A stretch of DNA of 64,000 nucleotides, from the NCBI GenBank assembly GCA_032358165.1, contig JAALGY010000032.1, forward strand, positions 2,604,001 through 2,668,000. The letters run 5' to 3'. Of this stretch, positions 31,499 through 41,807 are shown one piece after another. This DNA comes from Diplosphaera chodatii. Lineage: Eukaryota; Chlorophyta; Trebouxiophyceae; Prasiolales; Stichococcaceae. The notes under the pieces were generated by a model. It was not told where the DNA came from. It ran no database searches and was given only the letters and a program-made list of their open reading frames with translations. Position numbers and translations under genes: made by a program. Position 1 is the first letter of the stretch, and every line of letters starts with the position of its first letter.

Positions 31499-31869
31499 CC
31501 TGACCACGACAGTTTAGATCGCCCCAGGGCCCGTGTTGCAAGCTGCCCAACGATGAGCAACCAGATGTGCAATGTAGTCAGCGCAAAGCGGTTGGCAAAC
31601 ACCTTTCTGTAGACTGTGCTGTGCCTGCCAAGACGCCGCATGATCGCCAAGGGGCGATGACTTGCTGCAAGCTGCAAAGCACGACAGCAATTGCAGGCAG
31701 TGTCTGCAGAGTGCAAAGCTGCAGAGAGTCGTTGATAGCCGATCGTGCAAGGTCTTCTGCAGCAGGCTGCCGCGATACGCCAGCTGCTAGATATCTACAG
31801 TGCTTTGTCAGATAGGACTACTGCGACACCTCACCTGGTGCTGACCTTTGTGCTGCACAGGCAGCAGCC
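31499..31869. promoter_or_regulatory. Divergent promoter region uL22c / ClpP
   Basis: A 371-bp interval separates the starts of two plastid-protein genes read in opposite directions. No clear core promoter element can be assigned. Confidence 0.45.
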
Positions 31870-32616
31870 ATGGCAGCGCATGTGCAGAGGCAAACGGCTC
31901 ACACGCCGTGCTGTTTGCATCAGACAAGCAGCAGTCGTCCGGCCTGTCGACAGACGGTCTCATCAGCACAGCCGCATGCAGCGCCGATGCGGCACATTCA
32001 GACACGCAGGTCGATGCGGTGCTGGGCGCGGCGGCCAGATTCGCCCATCCTGCAGCCAGCCATTCCGCTGGGGGATAGGCAAGATGACTACACAGACTTG
32101 ATGAGCTACCTGCTCCGCAACAGGATCATTTTTGTAGGGGCCCGCATCGACGACCAGCTTGCGACTCAGACAGTTGCGCAGATGCTGGCTTTGGAGGCAA
32201 TTGACCCCACTGCAGACATCAGGCTCTACATCAACTCAGCAGGCGGGTCACCATATGCAGTGGTGGGCATGCTGGACACGCTTCGGGCCATCCAGCCGCA
32301 GGTCAGCACTGTCGCCATGGGCAACTGCTCCAGCACAGCTACCGTGCTGCTGGCGGCGGGTGCCAAGGGAAAGCGTTTTGCGATGCCCAGCACCCGCATC
32401 ATGATGCACCAGCCAGCTGGCGGAGCTATGGGCTCCGCTGATGAAGTCAACATCCAGGCGTCGGAATTGAATCGCACCATGAAGGTCATCCACCAGTTCT
32501 ATGTGGACTTCACGGGGCAGAGCCTGGAGAAGATACAGGAGGAGACGGACAGGGACAACTTCATGAGCCCACAGCAGGCGATGGACATGGGTCTCATTGA
32601 TGGCGTGATTCGATAA
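31870..32616 (+). CDS. CLPP: Plastid ATP-dependent Clp protease proteolytic subunit (ClpP)
   Basis: An intronless gene of 248 codons from ATG 31870. About 70 residues of basic, Ser/Gln/Ala-rich sequence form the likely transit peptide. The ClpP fold follows: LLRNRIIFVGARIDDQLA, DIRLYINSAGGSPYAVVGM, GNCSSTATVLLAAGAKGKR, TRIMMHQPAGGA, and TDRDNFMSPQQAMDMGLIDG. The catalytic Ser (in CSSTAT), His (MMHQP) and Asp (TDRD) are all present, so this is a ClpP rather than an inactive ClpR. Segment similarity (FTGQSLEKIQEETDRD) is closest to the nuclear ClpP5/ClpP6 type. It forms part of the stromal Clp core that degrades proteins unfolded by ClpC or ClpD. The gene is divergent from uL22c. Confidence 0.9.
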   Translation: MAAHVQRQTAHTPCCLHQTSSSRPACRQTVSSAQPHAAPMRHIQTRRSMRCWARRPDSPILQPAIPLGDRQDDYTDLMSYLLRNRIIFVGARIDDQLATQTVAQMLALEAIDPTADIRLYINSAGGSPYAVVGMLDTLRAIQPQVSTVAMGNCSSTATVLLAAGAKGKRFAMPSTRIMMHQPAGGAMGSADEVNIQASELNRTMKVIHQFYVDFTGQSLEKIQEETDRDNFMSPQQAMDMGLIDGVIR

Positions 32617-33214
32617 GGGTTGGTGGGATGCCAACCTCGCTTGAATGTCAGCCAAAGGACCACCGCTGCTCATGACCACAGCCAACAGCACAAGTTGTGG
32701 TCCTGCTTGATGCTATGACAGCATTAGCTGTCATGAGGCATAGAGCATAATGCATGGCACATCAAGCAATGGTTTGCAATCGGTGCAAAGAACCTTGGGG
32801 CTGTGATTCCTGCAATGTCTTCTGTATGATGTGGCAGGATATCCGTGTTACAGGGCGCTCATGAAACTCCACTGAATACGATGCTCCAATTTGCTATTGG
32901 TCCTCTCGAGTCACAGTTGAGGACGAGGCACACTTGTAGAACGAAAACAAAGGCAGACATGCGCAGGGTGAGGGACCGCCTCTCAGAACCTTTGGCGACC
33001 ACACCCCGCAGAGCAAGAAGAGGTTGTGCTGTCAACAACCTTGTTCATAGTCAGTCAACCGTCGGGCAGAAAAAGAAGGCAACTGTTGCCCCCAAAAAGT
33101 TGCTGTCGATGATGTTCATCGCTCGCTGCAATACGTGCACAGTCTTGGCCGCTTGCCAGGGTCCCAAGCAATGGCCAAAGAAGGGAACAATGAAGCCTGC
33201 CAGGTGTCAAGATC
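32617..33214. other. Convergent intergenic region ClpP / GARP regulator
   Basis: About 600 bp between converging stop codons. A plus-strand open frame (32845-33642) is rich in Arg and Lys but overlaps the well-supported GARP gene antisense and has no domain. No RNA gene seen. Confidence 0.4.
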
Positions 33215-34624
33215 TCATCGGCCGCCAACCACTGCCTTCCAGCTGCTCTGCACCGCAGCAGTGTCCAGACGCAGGCCCAAAGGAGGCTTGCCCGTTGGCT
33301 CGCGCATGGCCTGCTGCAGCGATGCCAGCAGGGCGACGCTGGGCTGGGAGGGGGCGGGGGGCGGCAGCGCCTGCGGCATCGCGGCCGGCCAAGTGGCCCA
33401 CCCTGTGGAGGCGTGCGCCGGCTGCGGAACGCCCATCGCCCAGCAAGGTGTCCCCGGCAGCAGCGCTGGGAGCTGGCAGGAGCTGTGCGACATCAGAGGC
33501 AGGCCGGCCACCGGCTGGTTCAGCGAGCCAAGAGGCGCTGAGGCTGTGCGCATCGGCATTGGCGCCAACATGCCAGCCATGCTGCCGATGCGAGTCCTGT
33601 TGCGATACTTCTGCAGGTGGCTGGCGATGTTTTGGCGGGTGAGGCCAATGCCAGCTGCACCCATGCCACTCAGGATCTGGCTGGGCACTGCCCTGTCCAC
33701 GCCAATGCTCTCCACGACAGACGCAAAGATGTTGTGGAGCTCCGGCGTCCACTCCACCTTCTGCTTCTTGCACCGCGCATCATCCATGAGGTCGCTGGGG
33801 CGGCTGGTGTCGCAGCTTGTGCCGCGGGAAAGCTCGCTCATGTCATCCCCCTTGCGCTTGCCCGAGAAGCAGGTGGTGAGGCTGGTCTGTCTGCTGAACG
33901 TTGGCACATGCGCGACGCTGCTCTCGCTGCTGCCGCTGATTGCCACGTCACTTGGCTGGCCATGCGCAGCCTTTGTGGGCGCGCCAAAATCGATCATGTC
34001 AAAGGGCGAGGCGCCAAACTGGACGCCATCGCCAAAGAGGCCCGGCAGGATGGACTGCGCCAGCTCCTCGGACTCGTCCCAGTGCAGCGCCGTGCCGCAC
34101 GACGTCGCGCTGCCGGGGCCCAGCAGCTCCTCCAGGGAATCGTCCAGCGGAGGCATCTGCGCAAGGCTCATTGAGAAACTCTGCTGTGCTGAGTCGCCGC
34201 AGTCAGAGCTGAAATCCATGTTGGCAACTGGCTGCAGCGTATGCTGCCACTTCGCGGCGAGGAAGTGCAGCCTGTCCGCCTGCTCGCTGATGGGCGACTG
34301 CAGGATGTCCAGGGCACCGGCCTCGACCAATTGCTGGAAGATGCACGCGTTCTGGGAGCTGGAGATCGCTGCGACGCGCGCCTGGCTGGCTGGGATCTTC
34401 TGCAGCAGCCGCAACGCATCGACTGCGTCGTCGCCCTGGGTGGGGCCTCCCTGCTGGGCAATGATCACGGTGGCCAGGCCCTGTAGAGGGCACTGCTGAA
34501 GCGTCTGTAAGACCTGCGACTCCCGCTCGCACACGCTGACATCCACAACGCCCTTGGAAGCCAAAATGTTCCGGGCCCTCCCCAAATCCGCCAAGTCGCT
34601 GCCCGCCAGCACCAGCCGCACCAT
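33215..34624 (-). CDS. GARP-domain pseudo-response regulator (type-B ARR-like)
   Basis: An intronless gene of 469 codons. The first ~125 residues have the length and pattern of a receiver domain ([44 protein letters not shown]). The phospho-accepting Asp at the end of strand 3 is replaced (IIAQQ) and the conserved Lys near the end is Ser (QSP), so phosphorelay is unlikely. After an acidic linker, a basic nuclear-localisation segment ([13 protein letters not shown]) starts the GARP/Myb-like DNA-binding domain, continuing through [20 protein letters not shown] and [12 protein letters not shown]. The C-terminus is Pro/Gln/Ala-rich and may activate transcription. Relatives are type-B response regulators, GLK and APRR2. 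The target genes are unknown. Confidence 0.82.
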   Translation of the reverse strand: MVRLVLAGSDLADLGRARNILASKGVVDVSVCERESQVLQTLQQCPLQGLATVIIAQQGGPTQGDDAVDALRLLQKIPASQARVAAISSSQNACIFQQLVEAGALDILQSPISEQADRLHFLAAKWQHTLQPVANMDFSSDCGDSAQQSFSMSLAQMPPLDDSLEELLGPGSATSCGTALHWDESEELAQSILPGLFGDGVQFGASPFDMIDFGAPTKAAHGQPSDVAISGSSESSVAHVPTFSRQTSLTTCFSGKRKGDDMSELSRGTSCDTSRPSDLMDDARCKKQKVEWTPELHNIFASVVESIGVDRAVPSQILSGMGAAGIGLTRQNIASHLQKYRNRTRIGSMAGMLAPMPMRTASAPLGSLNQPVAGLPLMSHSSCQLPALLPGTPCWAMGVPQPAHASTGWATWPAAMPQALPPPAPSQPSVALLASLQQAMREPTGKPPLGLRLDTAAVQSSWKAVVGGR

Positions 34625-35439
34625 CCTGCCTGCTCCTCCCTGGCAATCAGCCTTGTCAGCAATCCTCCTCCACGCACACCGCCGAAAGGACCGAGCTTGG
34701 CCGGCCGGCCTGAACGTCCTTCATGTTGGGGAACGAAATCAGCGACAGACACTAGCGTCCTTGCGCAGATTCGCAAACTGGATGAGGCACAGATCGCTTT
34801 CGGTTGTCCGCGTACGATGCATGCGTCAGGAGGCCTGCAGCTCCGAAGGTTGTATGATGCGGGTGTCCCAGCAGCCGAGGGGCCTGAGGCTCTGGGTGCA
34901 AGGCGCGTGCACCAGGAGCTGCTGTTGTAGATTTACGGTATCTGGTAAACATTGCAGGCGGCGGTGCTGACTCAGTTTCAAGCAGCAAGTCCATGTTTCC
35001 AGACTTACTGTACAGAATGTAATTCCGGTGTGGCCAGCACATTCCCGTCACGGCAGCTTTCCCGACATGTCTGCCTTCCCAATCCCCGCCGTAGCTTGTG
35101 TGGTCGTTGAGGCCGCCGGCGGCGTGCCCGCATCTTCCTCGTCACCTACACATATTGGTCACGGTCACATGGCTGGCCATGATGCTGCGCCTCAGGCATT
35201 CAGAAGTGTTGCTGCTTCAGCCATTACACTTGCCGAGCGAGAACAGGTCCGACTGGTTGGGGCTAGCTTGCTGTGCTGCATCAGGCTTCGCTTCCACCGA
35301 CGGTGTGCCAGGGGCTGCTGCTGCCGGCCTGCAAGCACATGGATGTGGTCACTGGCGCCTCAGTGAGCCGTTGACATTGCTGCAGCAAGCCAGGCGCTGC
35401 ATGTCTTGCCGTAAATGCAAGCTGCGTGTTGCAGCAGTC
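34625..35439. other. Intergenic: GARP regulator promoter side
   Basis: About 815 bp upstream of the GARP gene and downstream of the modular unknown gene (both minus). Open frames show no recognisable domain. No RNA gene or repeat was seen. Confidence 0.4.
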
Positions 35440-36860
35440 TTACATGGTAGGAGCAGTTGAGGTGGAAGTTGATGGCATAGGCGATGAGTTGTCCACCAGC
35501 TGCGGGCCAACGTCTGCCTGTTGTGCCCCCGATGGCTGGGTCTGGGAGTTCGGGCTGCCAGATGCAGCGGCGCCACCAGCACCAGCAGCTGGCCAGATCC
35601 CGCCGCCCAGATTGAATGACTTGAAGGACGTCGTCACTTTGTCAGTCATGCCGCGCCATGCCTGCGCTGTGGTCTGTGCTGCTGTAGCCACCTACGACAG
35701 CGTTGTACCACGGTCAGAGGCCTCGTGGCACTGTTGGCTGCAGCGCGAAGCTGAACGTCTGGAGGACACCGCGCTCTGTCGTCAACATCATTTGCACCAT
35801 GCATGCTCACCTTCTCATTCTCCATGGCTTTGCTAGACATGCTCTTGGCGAAGATGCCGACATCGCCGGCGACCTTGCGGGTGTTTTGTGCTGCCACTGC
35901 GCCCAGGTCACCTGCCACCTGCAGCAAGCCATGCTGTTTGTGTACCCTCAGGCTGCGCTCGTGCAGCAAGCACTGCCGCATTCGTTTAAATTGACAATAG
36001 CTAAAGATCAATAGTGTGTGGAACCGTGGCACACCTTCATTGCTTGCTTGGCCTGATCCTGGATCTTGAAACGGTCGTCGAGCTTGCCAAACTGGGCAGA
36101 GGCCGCGCTGCCAACTACCCTTGTCTTCGCGCTCACCTGCATCGCATGCCCGGGACTCGCTGCCAATTGCAGCAGGGGAGCAGCTTCGACAGCAAACTAC
36201 GCAATATGCCGTCTGGTTGCGCATGACTAGACCAGCAGTAGTGTGCATGGCAAGTCTGGCCACTCGCCTCATCAGCGGCCCGATGCACGTCTGCGAACAG
36301 ACCAATGGCAAATTGCTCCTGTACCTCGAACACTTGCGACTTGCAGTCCGACTCCATGAGCTCATCGAGCCTAAAACACCACAGCATCACTATCAATCAT
36401 ACGTCCAGTGCAGGGTCTCTGAGCAATGCTGAAGCTGTGAAGCTGAGCATGGCTGAGCCAGCATGCACCATTCCCGCAGCGCCTCCAGATCTGGTGCATC
36501 CCAGAGGCTGACGCTCCTCAGGCCCGACGTCGGCACGATCTGCATTGAGCAGGGTGCTCGCTTGCAATTCTCAAGCTACTGGCGCTGCTCGAGGCATAGT
36601 GTATAACTGGTGGGGTCGTCACCAACCTGGCGGCACTTGAATTCTGGTGGGTGCAGCTTCTTGCTCACACAATCCAGAAGCACCTGCACCAATGCCCTGA
36701 CATAGGTTCATGCTTCGCTGCGCGGCAAGCCGTTTGTGCACACCCTTGCAAGACTTTCATAGGCCATGTGTAGGGAAGCTGCGGCAGGACCGCTTACCAC
36801 CATCGAGAACGGCACTTTCGCCGACGCTTCGGCCAGGTTGTGCACGGCAAGCACCAGCAT
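35440..36860 (-). CDS. Unknown protein with three ~35-residue amphipathic exon modules
   Basis: Seven exons with consistent phases: 36798-36860, 36627-36683, 36469-36539, 36289-36370, 36035-36136, 35811-35918, 35440-35691 (about 244 residues). The N-terminal half is globular and includes VLLDCVSKKLHPPEF, IVPTSGLRSVSLWDAPDLEA and LREWLDELMESDCKSQVF. The following exons each begin in phase 0 with a Val codon and encode Ala/Lys/Gln-rich amphipathic helices (VSAKTRVVGSAASAQFGKLD; VAGDLGAVAAQNTRKVAGDV; VATAAQTTAQAWRGMTDKVT). The tail is Ser/Thr/Pro-rich. The helix pattern recalls the C-terminal part of plant BPA1-like proteins, but I see no RRM. I do not recognise the family; the gene model is solid. 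Confidence 0.6.
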
Positions 36861-37210
36861 TTTATACGCGGAACCAGGTGCCTGCGTAGGCTGCGTTGCT
36901 CACAGTGTGGCACCTTCACGTCTGAGTCGAACCCTGTGCCTGATCTAGATACTGCTCGATACGTCAACGCCAAGAGCGCTGCCTATCCTGCAGTATTGCA
37001 ATACGCTGATGAAGGAAGGACACACGAGAACAACGCAGACTGGCAATCTGAGTTGTCAAACTGTCGCACGGAGGCTGCTGGCTTGCTCTTGTCCGATGCA
37101 CGACTGATGCATTTCAGGGGAGCGAGCCAGGGTGGTCAGGCACATGCATGTATTTCGCAGGGAGCAGCCTCAGTGATCAGCTTCCCCGGGAAAGCTAGCA
37201 GAGGCATTCA
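36861..37210. promoter_or_regulatory. Divergent promoter region, unknown modular gene / dimethyltransferase
   Basis: 350 bp separate the two divergent start codons. A TATAAA sequence lies immediately before the minus-strand ATG, too close to act as a TATA box for that start; this may mean the real transcript starts differently or that it is chance. Confidence 0.4.
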
Positions 37211-38769
37211 ATGCACAGTACTGCCAGAAGCGTCCATCTTCCAAACAAACCCGCTGCTACCAGCACCTCTTGCAATTCGCTGCCGCTGCCGCCGACACAG
37301 CGTGGGGCGGGCGGCACCGACAACAACTTTGGCCGTCACAGACCGCTGAAACGTATCGCATCGGGAGCAGTTGCACGCTTCAAGCATGGGTACAATGTGA
37401 TATCAGCAGATCGGGTGGCCTGGTCCACACGCGACGCTTCCCGGCCAAAGAAGCCCAAGGCAAAACGCAGTCTTGGCCAGAACTTTCTGCAGCGGGAGGA
37501 GGTCCTCGTGTCCATTGTAAAGGCGGCAGGGGTCTCCCCTGGTGACAGAGTCTTGGAGATTGGGCCCGGCACTGGCGCACTCACCAGGCACCTGCTGCGT
37601 GCCGGTGCATCGCTGACTGCCGTCGAGAAGGATGATGCGCTTCATGCGCAACTGCAACAGGATTTTGAACAGGTTTGTACATTGGTACTTCGTGGACTTG
37701 CTCTGACAGCGCTGCTGTGCATGACTGCTGCATGGGCACGTGTAACACCCAGCAGAAGCACTTGTTGTCAATGTCCGCAGGAGATACGCGATGGTCAACT
37801 CATGCTCGTGCATAACGACTTTCTGAGCGAGGATGCCACAGCACTACTTCGTGGGCCTGTGCAAACACCTGCTGCTCAGACGGTGCGCATTTAGCAAACT
37901 GCGCTGCTTGCATCGTGTGATGACCATACCAGACGTCTGTGCCGGATGCTTTGCAACAGGAGGCCAACAAAGATGCAGCAGGTCCCGGCAGAAGCCGTGC
38001 CAAGGTGGTGGCCAATCTGCCGTACAACCTGACAAAGAGCATCCTGCGGCGGCTGCTGCCGCTCGGCGACCACATCAACGAGCTGCACCTGATGGTTCAG
38101 GTGCCCATGCAAGTGTCTCTGCGCCGGGTCAGCCGTTGCCTGCCGCTGCGACTACAAAAATAGTGCAATTCACGCTACACACTGCTGCTTGACCTGGCCA
38201 GCGCTCACGGCGTCAGATGACGAGAATCAAATGACAGTTGTGCATCACAGGATGAGGTAGCCAGGCGGCTGGTGGCGGGGCCTGATGCCGGCCTGGCCTA
38301 CCGGGCAATGAACCTGGAAGTGGCCTTCTACTCGCAGCCCGAGTACCTGTTCGAGGTCGACAGAACAGCCTTCGACCCGGCGCCCAATGTGGATGGTGCC
38401 GTCGTCAAGTTCGTGCTGCGGCCAAAGCACCAGTGGCCGCTGCAGAGTGACCTGCAGTTCCTCAGCCTGGTAGGTGCTCATTGGGCATGATGGTGCTCAT
38501 AATTCGGACGTGCTTGCTGAGAAGGATTGATGCGGGCGTATGCCATGTGGGTGTTCCTGACTTGCGCCGCTGCTGCGCAGGTGCGGCTTGCTTTTGCGGA
38601 GCGGAGAAAGATGTTGCGCAATACGCTGCAGAGCAGGTTCTCAGCCGAGCAGCTAGCGGACGCCTTTGCCGCTGCTGACGTGCCACTGAGTGCGCGCCCT
38701 CAACAGCTGCGTCTCGACGAATACGTGTCGCTATGGCAGCAGTTGTTGCAAACTAGCATTGGCACATAG
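37211..38769 (+). CDS. KsgA/Dim1-family rRNA adenine dimethyltransferase (organellar)
   Basis: Exons 37211-37672, 37781-37882 (end uncertain), 37933-38100, 38251-38469, 38581-38769. An Arg/Ser-rich N-terminal extension of about 75 residues looks like a plastid or mitochondrial targeting peptide. The catalytic domain follows: KRSLGQNFLQREEVLVSIVK, SAM motif I RVLEIGPGTGALT, ASLTAVEKDD, and the NLPY motif in KVVANLPYNLTKSILRRL. The C-terminal RNA-binding domain has FDPAPNVDGAVVKFV and RRKMLRNTLQSRF. The enzyme dimethylates two adjacent adenines near the 3' end of small-subunit rRNA. Plastid PFC1-type and mitochondrial Dim1 cannot be separated by eye. The end of exon 2 could be 37859-37882. Confidence 0.88.
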
Positions 38770-38926
38770 CTGGATCATGATTCGGCCACCAGGCTGCTTA
38801 CACGGCTTCACACGACTGGTTGAAAAAGCTACCACCCACGAGGTACACTGGCAGCTGGGCATCCCACAAGAGGCAACAGGCTTGCATCAGCCCACCAGCG
38901 CCCCAGACAGAAGCCACTGATACTCG

Positions 38927-41157
38927 TCAACGCAATCCAGCTGAAACCACGGGAGGAGAGTCGCTGTGCCCATGCAGCCTTGCGCTGCCGTGCTCTTCAT
39001 ATGTGAGCTTTGACCAGGCGAGGTGCTGGTACAGAGGTGATGCCGCCAGCCGGGCGCCACCCTTGAAGGCTGTCATTGCTGGATCGTCAGACATGTGCAC
39101 CTGCAGCTCGTGCTCCTGGGGTACTAAGCGCCGCAAGTCTGACAGCAGCCGCTGCTTGAAGCCTGGGCACTTTGCTGTGCCCCCTACATCGCAGCAAGCG
39201 GATGTGGTGTGGTAACCTGGGTGACAGCAGCGCTGCATGGTGGGCGGCAGTGCAACAATGCAGTGGAGTCTTAAAGGGCTGTTTCTCACCTGCTACAACG
39301 ATATTGGAGTACAGCAGTCCGTGCAGGTCCTCATGGGTTGCCTCCACAGACTGCACAATCGTCTCTGCCAGGCCTGCACAGGTGCAACACGCTTGAGAAC
39401 AGCTGTGTCAAACTCATCGTCCACGTGCTGTTGCAGCCAACAATGCCAGCTTGCTTGCCTGCTTGATTGAGGCCAATGTCAGATGGGTAGAAAAGCGCCT
39501 CTGGAACCATAAAACGTTCATTGTTCAGCTGCAGAACCTGCTCTCCTGTTGCGCCTGCAAAATTGGAAAACCATCATGAAAGCTATCATGGCCAGGCGAC
39601 TCCAACCGCGCAAGATTCGGCAGCAAGAACGCAGTTGCGACCACACACAGTCAATCTTGTTGCACCGTCGCACAGCTATGTGCACGCTGACCTTTGCTTG
39701 CAGCGGCCTGCGATGGGTCGCGAACATAGCCGCGCGTGTTGTGCAGGCCGTCTGGCAGCACATACTCCAGGCGGTGCGGTGAGGCTCGTGAGTGAGCCAC
39801 CCGCAGGTCCGCCTTCGCATCAGGGGACACAAAACACACTGCATCCTTGATCATCTCGATCAGGAACGACTCGTCCATCATGTTGACGCTCCTGCAGCAC
39901 CCACGAATATGGTGCAGAGGTCATGTTGGCGGAACCAGCTGCAGTTTACAAGCATCTGACCCACATGTTCTGATTGGCAGTGGTGCACGCGAGGATGCTC
40001 AGGCCCACCGGTAGGAGACGAGCTCCTTGAAGTAGTTGGTGAGCGCCTTGCCACCCAGGTTGATGCGACGGACACCATCCAGCAGCACCTGGCCGTCAAA
40101 GAGCGGCAGGGCATGTGTGAAGGAGAACCCGGCATCCACCACCTGCATACGTATGCCTCTTGAATGTTGCAAATCTCACCATGAGCTGAGTGTTCCAGAT
40201 GCAGGTCGTGCACATTTAGCAAGACGTCTTCGAAGACAGGCAGGCATCGCAAGTGCAGCTCGCGCCACAGCCAGGAGCGCAGGAGCACGCACCAGACCGC
40301 AATGCGCGGCACTGGCCGGGATGTGGGGCGTCACAGCGGCGTGTTCCAGAAGGCTGAGCATGCCAGCAGGGCACGCAAAGTGCTGCGTGAAACCCATCTC
40401 CTCAAAGACGACCTGCCGCACACAGCCAGGCATGGCAGGTAACTAGCTGAGGGTCGTAGGGAGCTGTACGCCAACACCATCAGCTTGTGCTTGTGTTGGT
40501 GCCAATGTCCGTATGGGCAAACGCTGCACCTGGTCCACTGACTCCTGGATACTGGGCAAATTGAACACCGGCTCGGTCAGCAGCAGTGAAGTGTCAGACG
40601 GCCCGCAGTGCAGCGGCTCGGCCAGCAGGTTTGCCCAGATGTCGCGCTGCAGATCGCTGTTAACTAGATACCCCCGTTCAACTGGGCGCCGTACCTGGCA
40701 GATCATACTCCCGATCAGCTTGCTGCAGGTTTGATTACAAGGCCAGGATCGCCGTTCAATGAGCTTTCTGTCGATGAGACATTGCTTGCTGCCAAATCGA
40801 CAAGAGCAACATATGTTTTTAGCACACCGTGAGGGACGAGAGGTCAGGTGTGCGGAGGAGTGCGCCGCCTATGAGTGGCGCACGCTCTCCCTTCGCCTTG
40901 GCTATGCAGTTCGGCACCAGCCTACGCACACCGTGTTGCGCTGCTATGATCTCCCTGAATCAGACCTCTTGCTGATGCCGTCTCGGGTGTCGGGTGTGTC
41001 CTGATCGCGCTCACCTGACGTCATCCGGGCTTGCTGAATAGCCCGCTTTGACCGTGCAGCCGCCGCTGTCCAAAACAACCACACGCTGCAGGACATCACT
41101 TTCCGAGTGAGAGGCCCTGCATGGTGCATCATCAGTCGCAGGATGCTCGCTGGACAT
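38927..41157 (-). CDS. ARP6: Actin-related protein 6 (ARP6, SWR1/INO80-type chromatin remodelling)
   Basis: Nine exons: 41015-41157, 40828-40921, 40530-40694, 40293-40412, 40009-40142, 39692-39891, 39459-39554, 39290-39373, 38927-39183. The joins reproduce ARP6 in order: RVVVLDSGGCTVKAGYSAS, LVPNCIAKAKGE, VRRPVERGYLVNSDLQRDIW, SLLLTEPVFNLPSIQES, VVFEEMGFTQHF, VVDAGFSFTHALPLFDG, INLGGKALTNYFKELVSYRS, SVNMMDESFLIEMIKDAVCF, EYVLPDGLHNTRGYVRDPS, and VVAGGTAKCPGFKQRL. ARP6 is a core subunit of the SWR1 complex that deposits histone H2A.Z. The intron after exon 7 uses a GC donor. The N-terminus before the actin fold is slightly extended; an ATG about 15 nt further upstream is possible. Confidence 0.92.
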
Positions 41158-41807
41158 GTGCTTTGAGCGCATCACCTGCTGCTGAAGATCATTGCGGCCC
41201 CAGCCTGACCCTGCAGAAGGTGCAACCTTACGACCGTGACTCTCAGAATGCATGTGGTGTGCATGGCGGTGCAGTGCGCCAAGGGGATGTGCTATCCATA
41301 CATGCAGGAGTGCGCGCACCTCCGGCGCTCGACATGCTGGTCGCCTGCTACATGATGCCGTTGTTGGTGCTGGGCTCTTCCAGCACTTTTAAGGCGAACT
41401 AGTACAGCTATGAGTGCCCAATGATTGCAGGATCCAGCAGCATCTGTGGGTCGTGAAGCATGTCGCCAGCAAGATGGGGAGATTGGCAGCGAGTCTTTAA
41501 CAATGACCGCCGCGCTGACAAGGAAGTCTCCACATGTACGGTCTGACACGATGCCACCAGGTCAGCCCCAGCTCTTAGCGGAGCGACTGCACCTTGTACC
41601 AGCTTGTGAAATCCTCCCGGCAAAGGATCTTAACTGCTTCCAACCTCCGGACTAATGATGGAAATCGATGGCCCACCGGTGACAGCAGCGCACTGAGGAG
41701 GGAAGTCGCGGTCCGATTGGTTTGCAAGCCTAACGCTCGTCTCAAAGGGTGTGGCGCCGACGCGCGGGGACACCGCCGCCTGACCGGTGTCAGAGAGCAA
41801 CCTAAAC
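41158..41807. promoter_or_regulatory. Divergent promoter region ARP6 / NTT
   Basis: 650 bp lie between the starts of two divergent genes. Short open frames on both strands are without recognisable content. Confidence 0.4.

Noticed and set aside
32845..33642. Plus-strand Arg/Lys-rich open frame
   Set aside because: Mostly antisense to the GARP gene, no domain.
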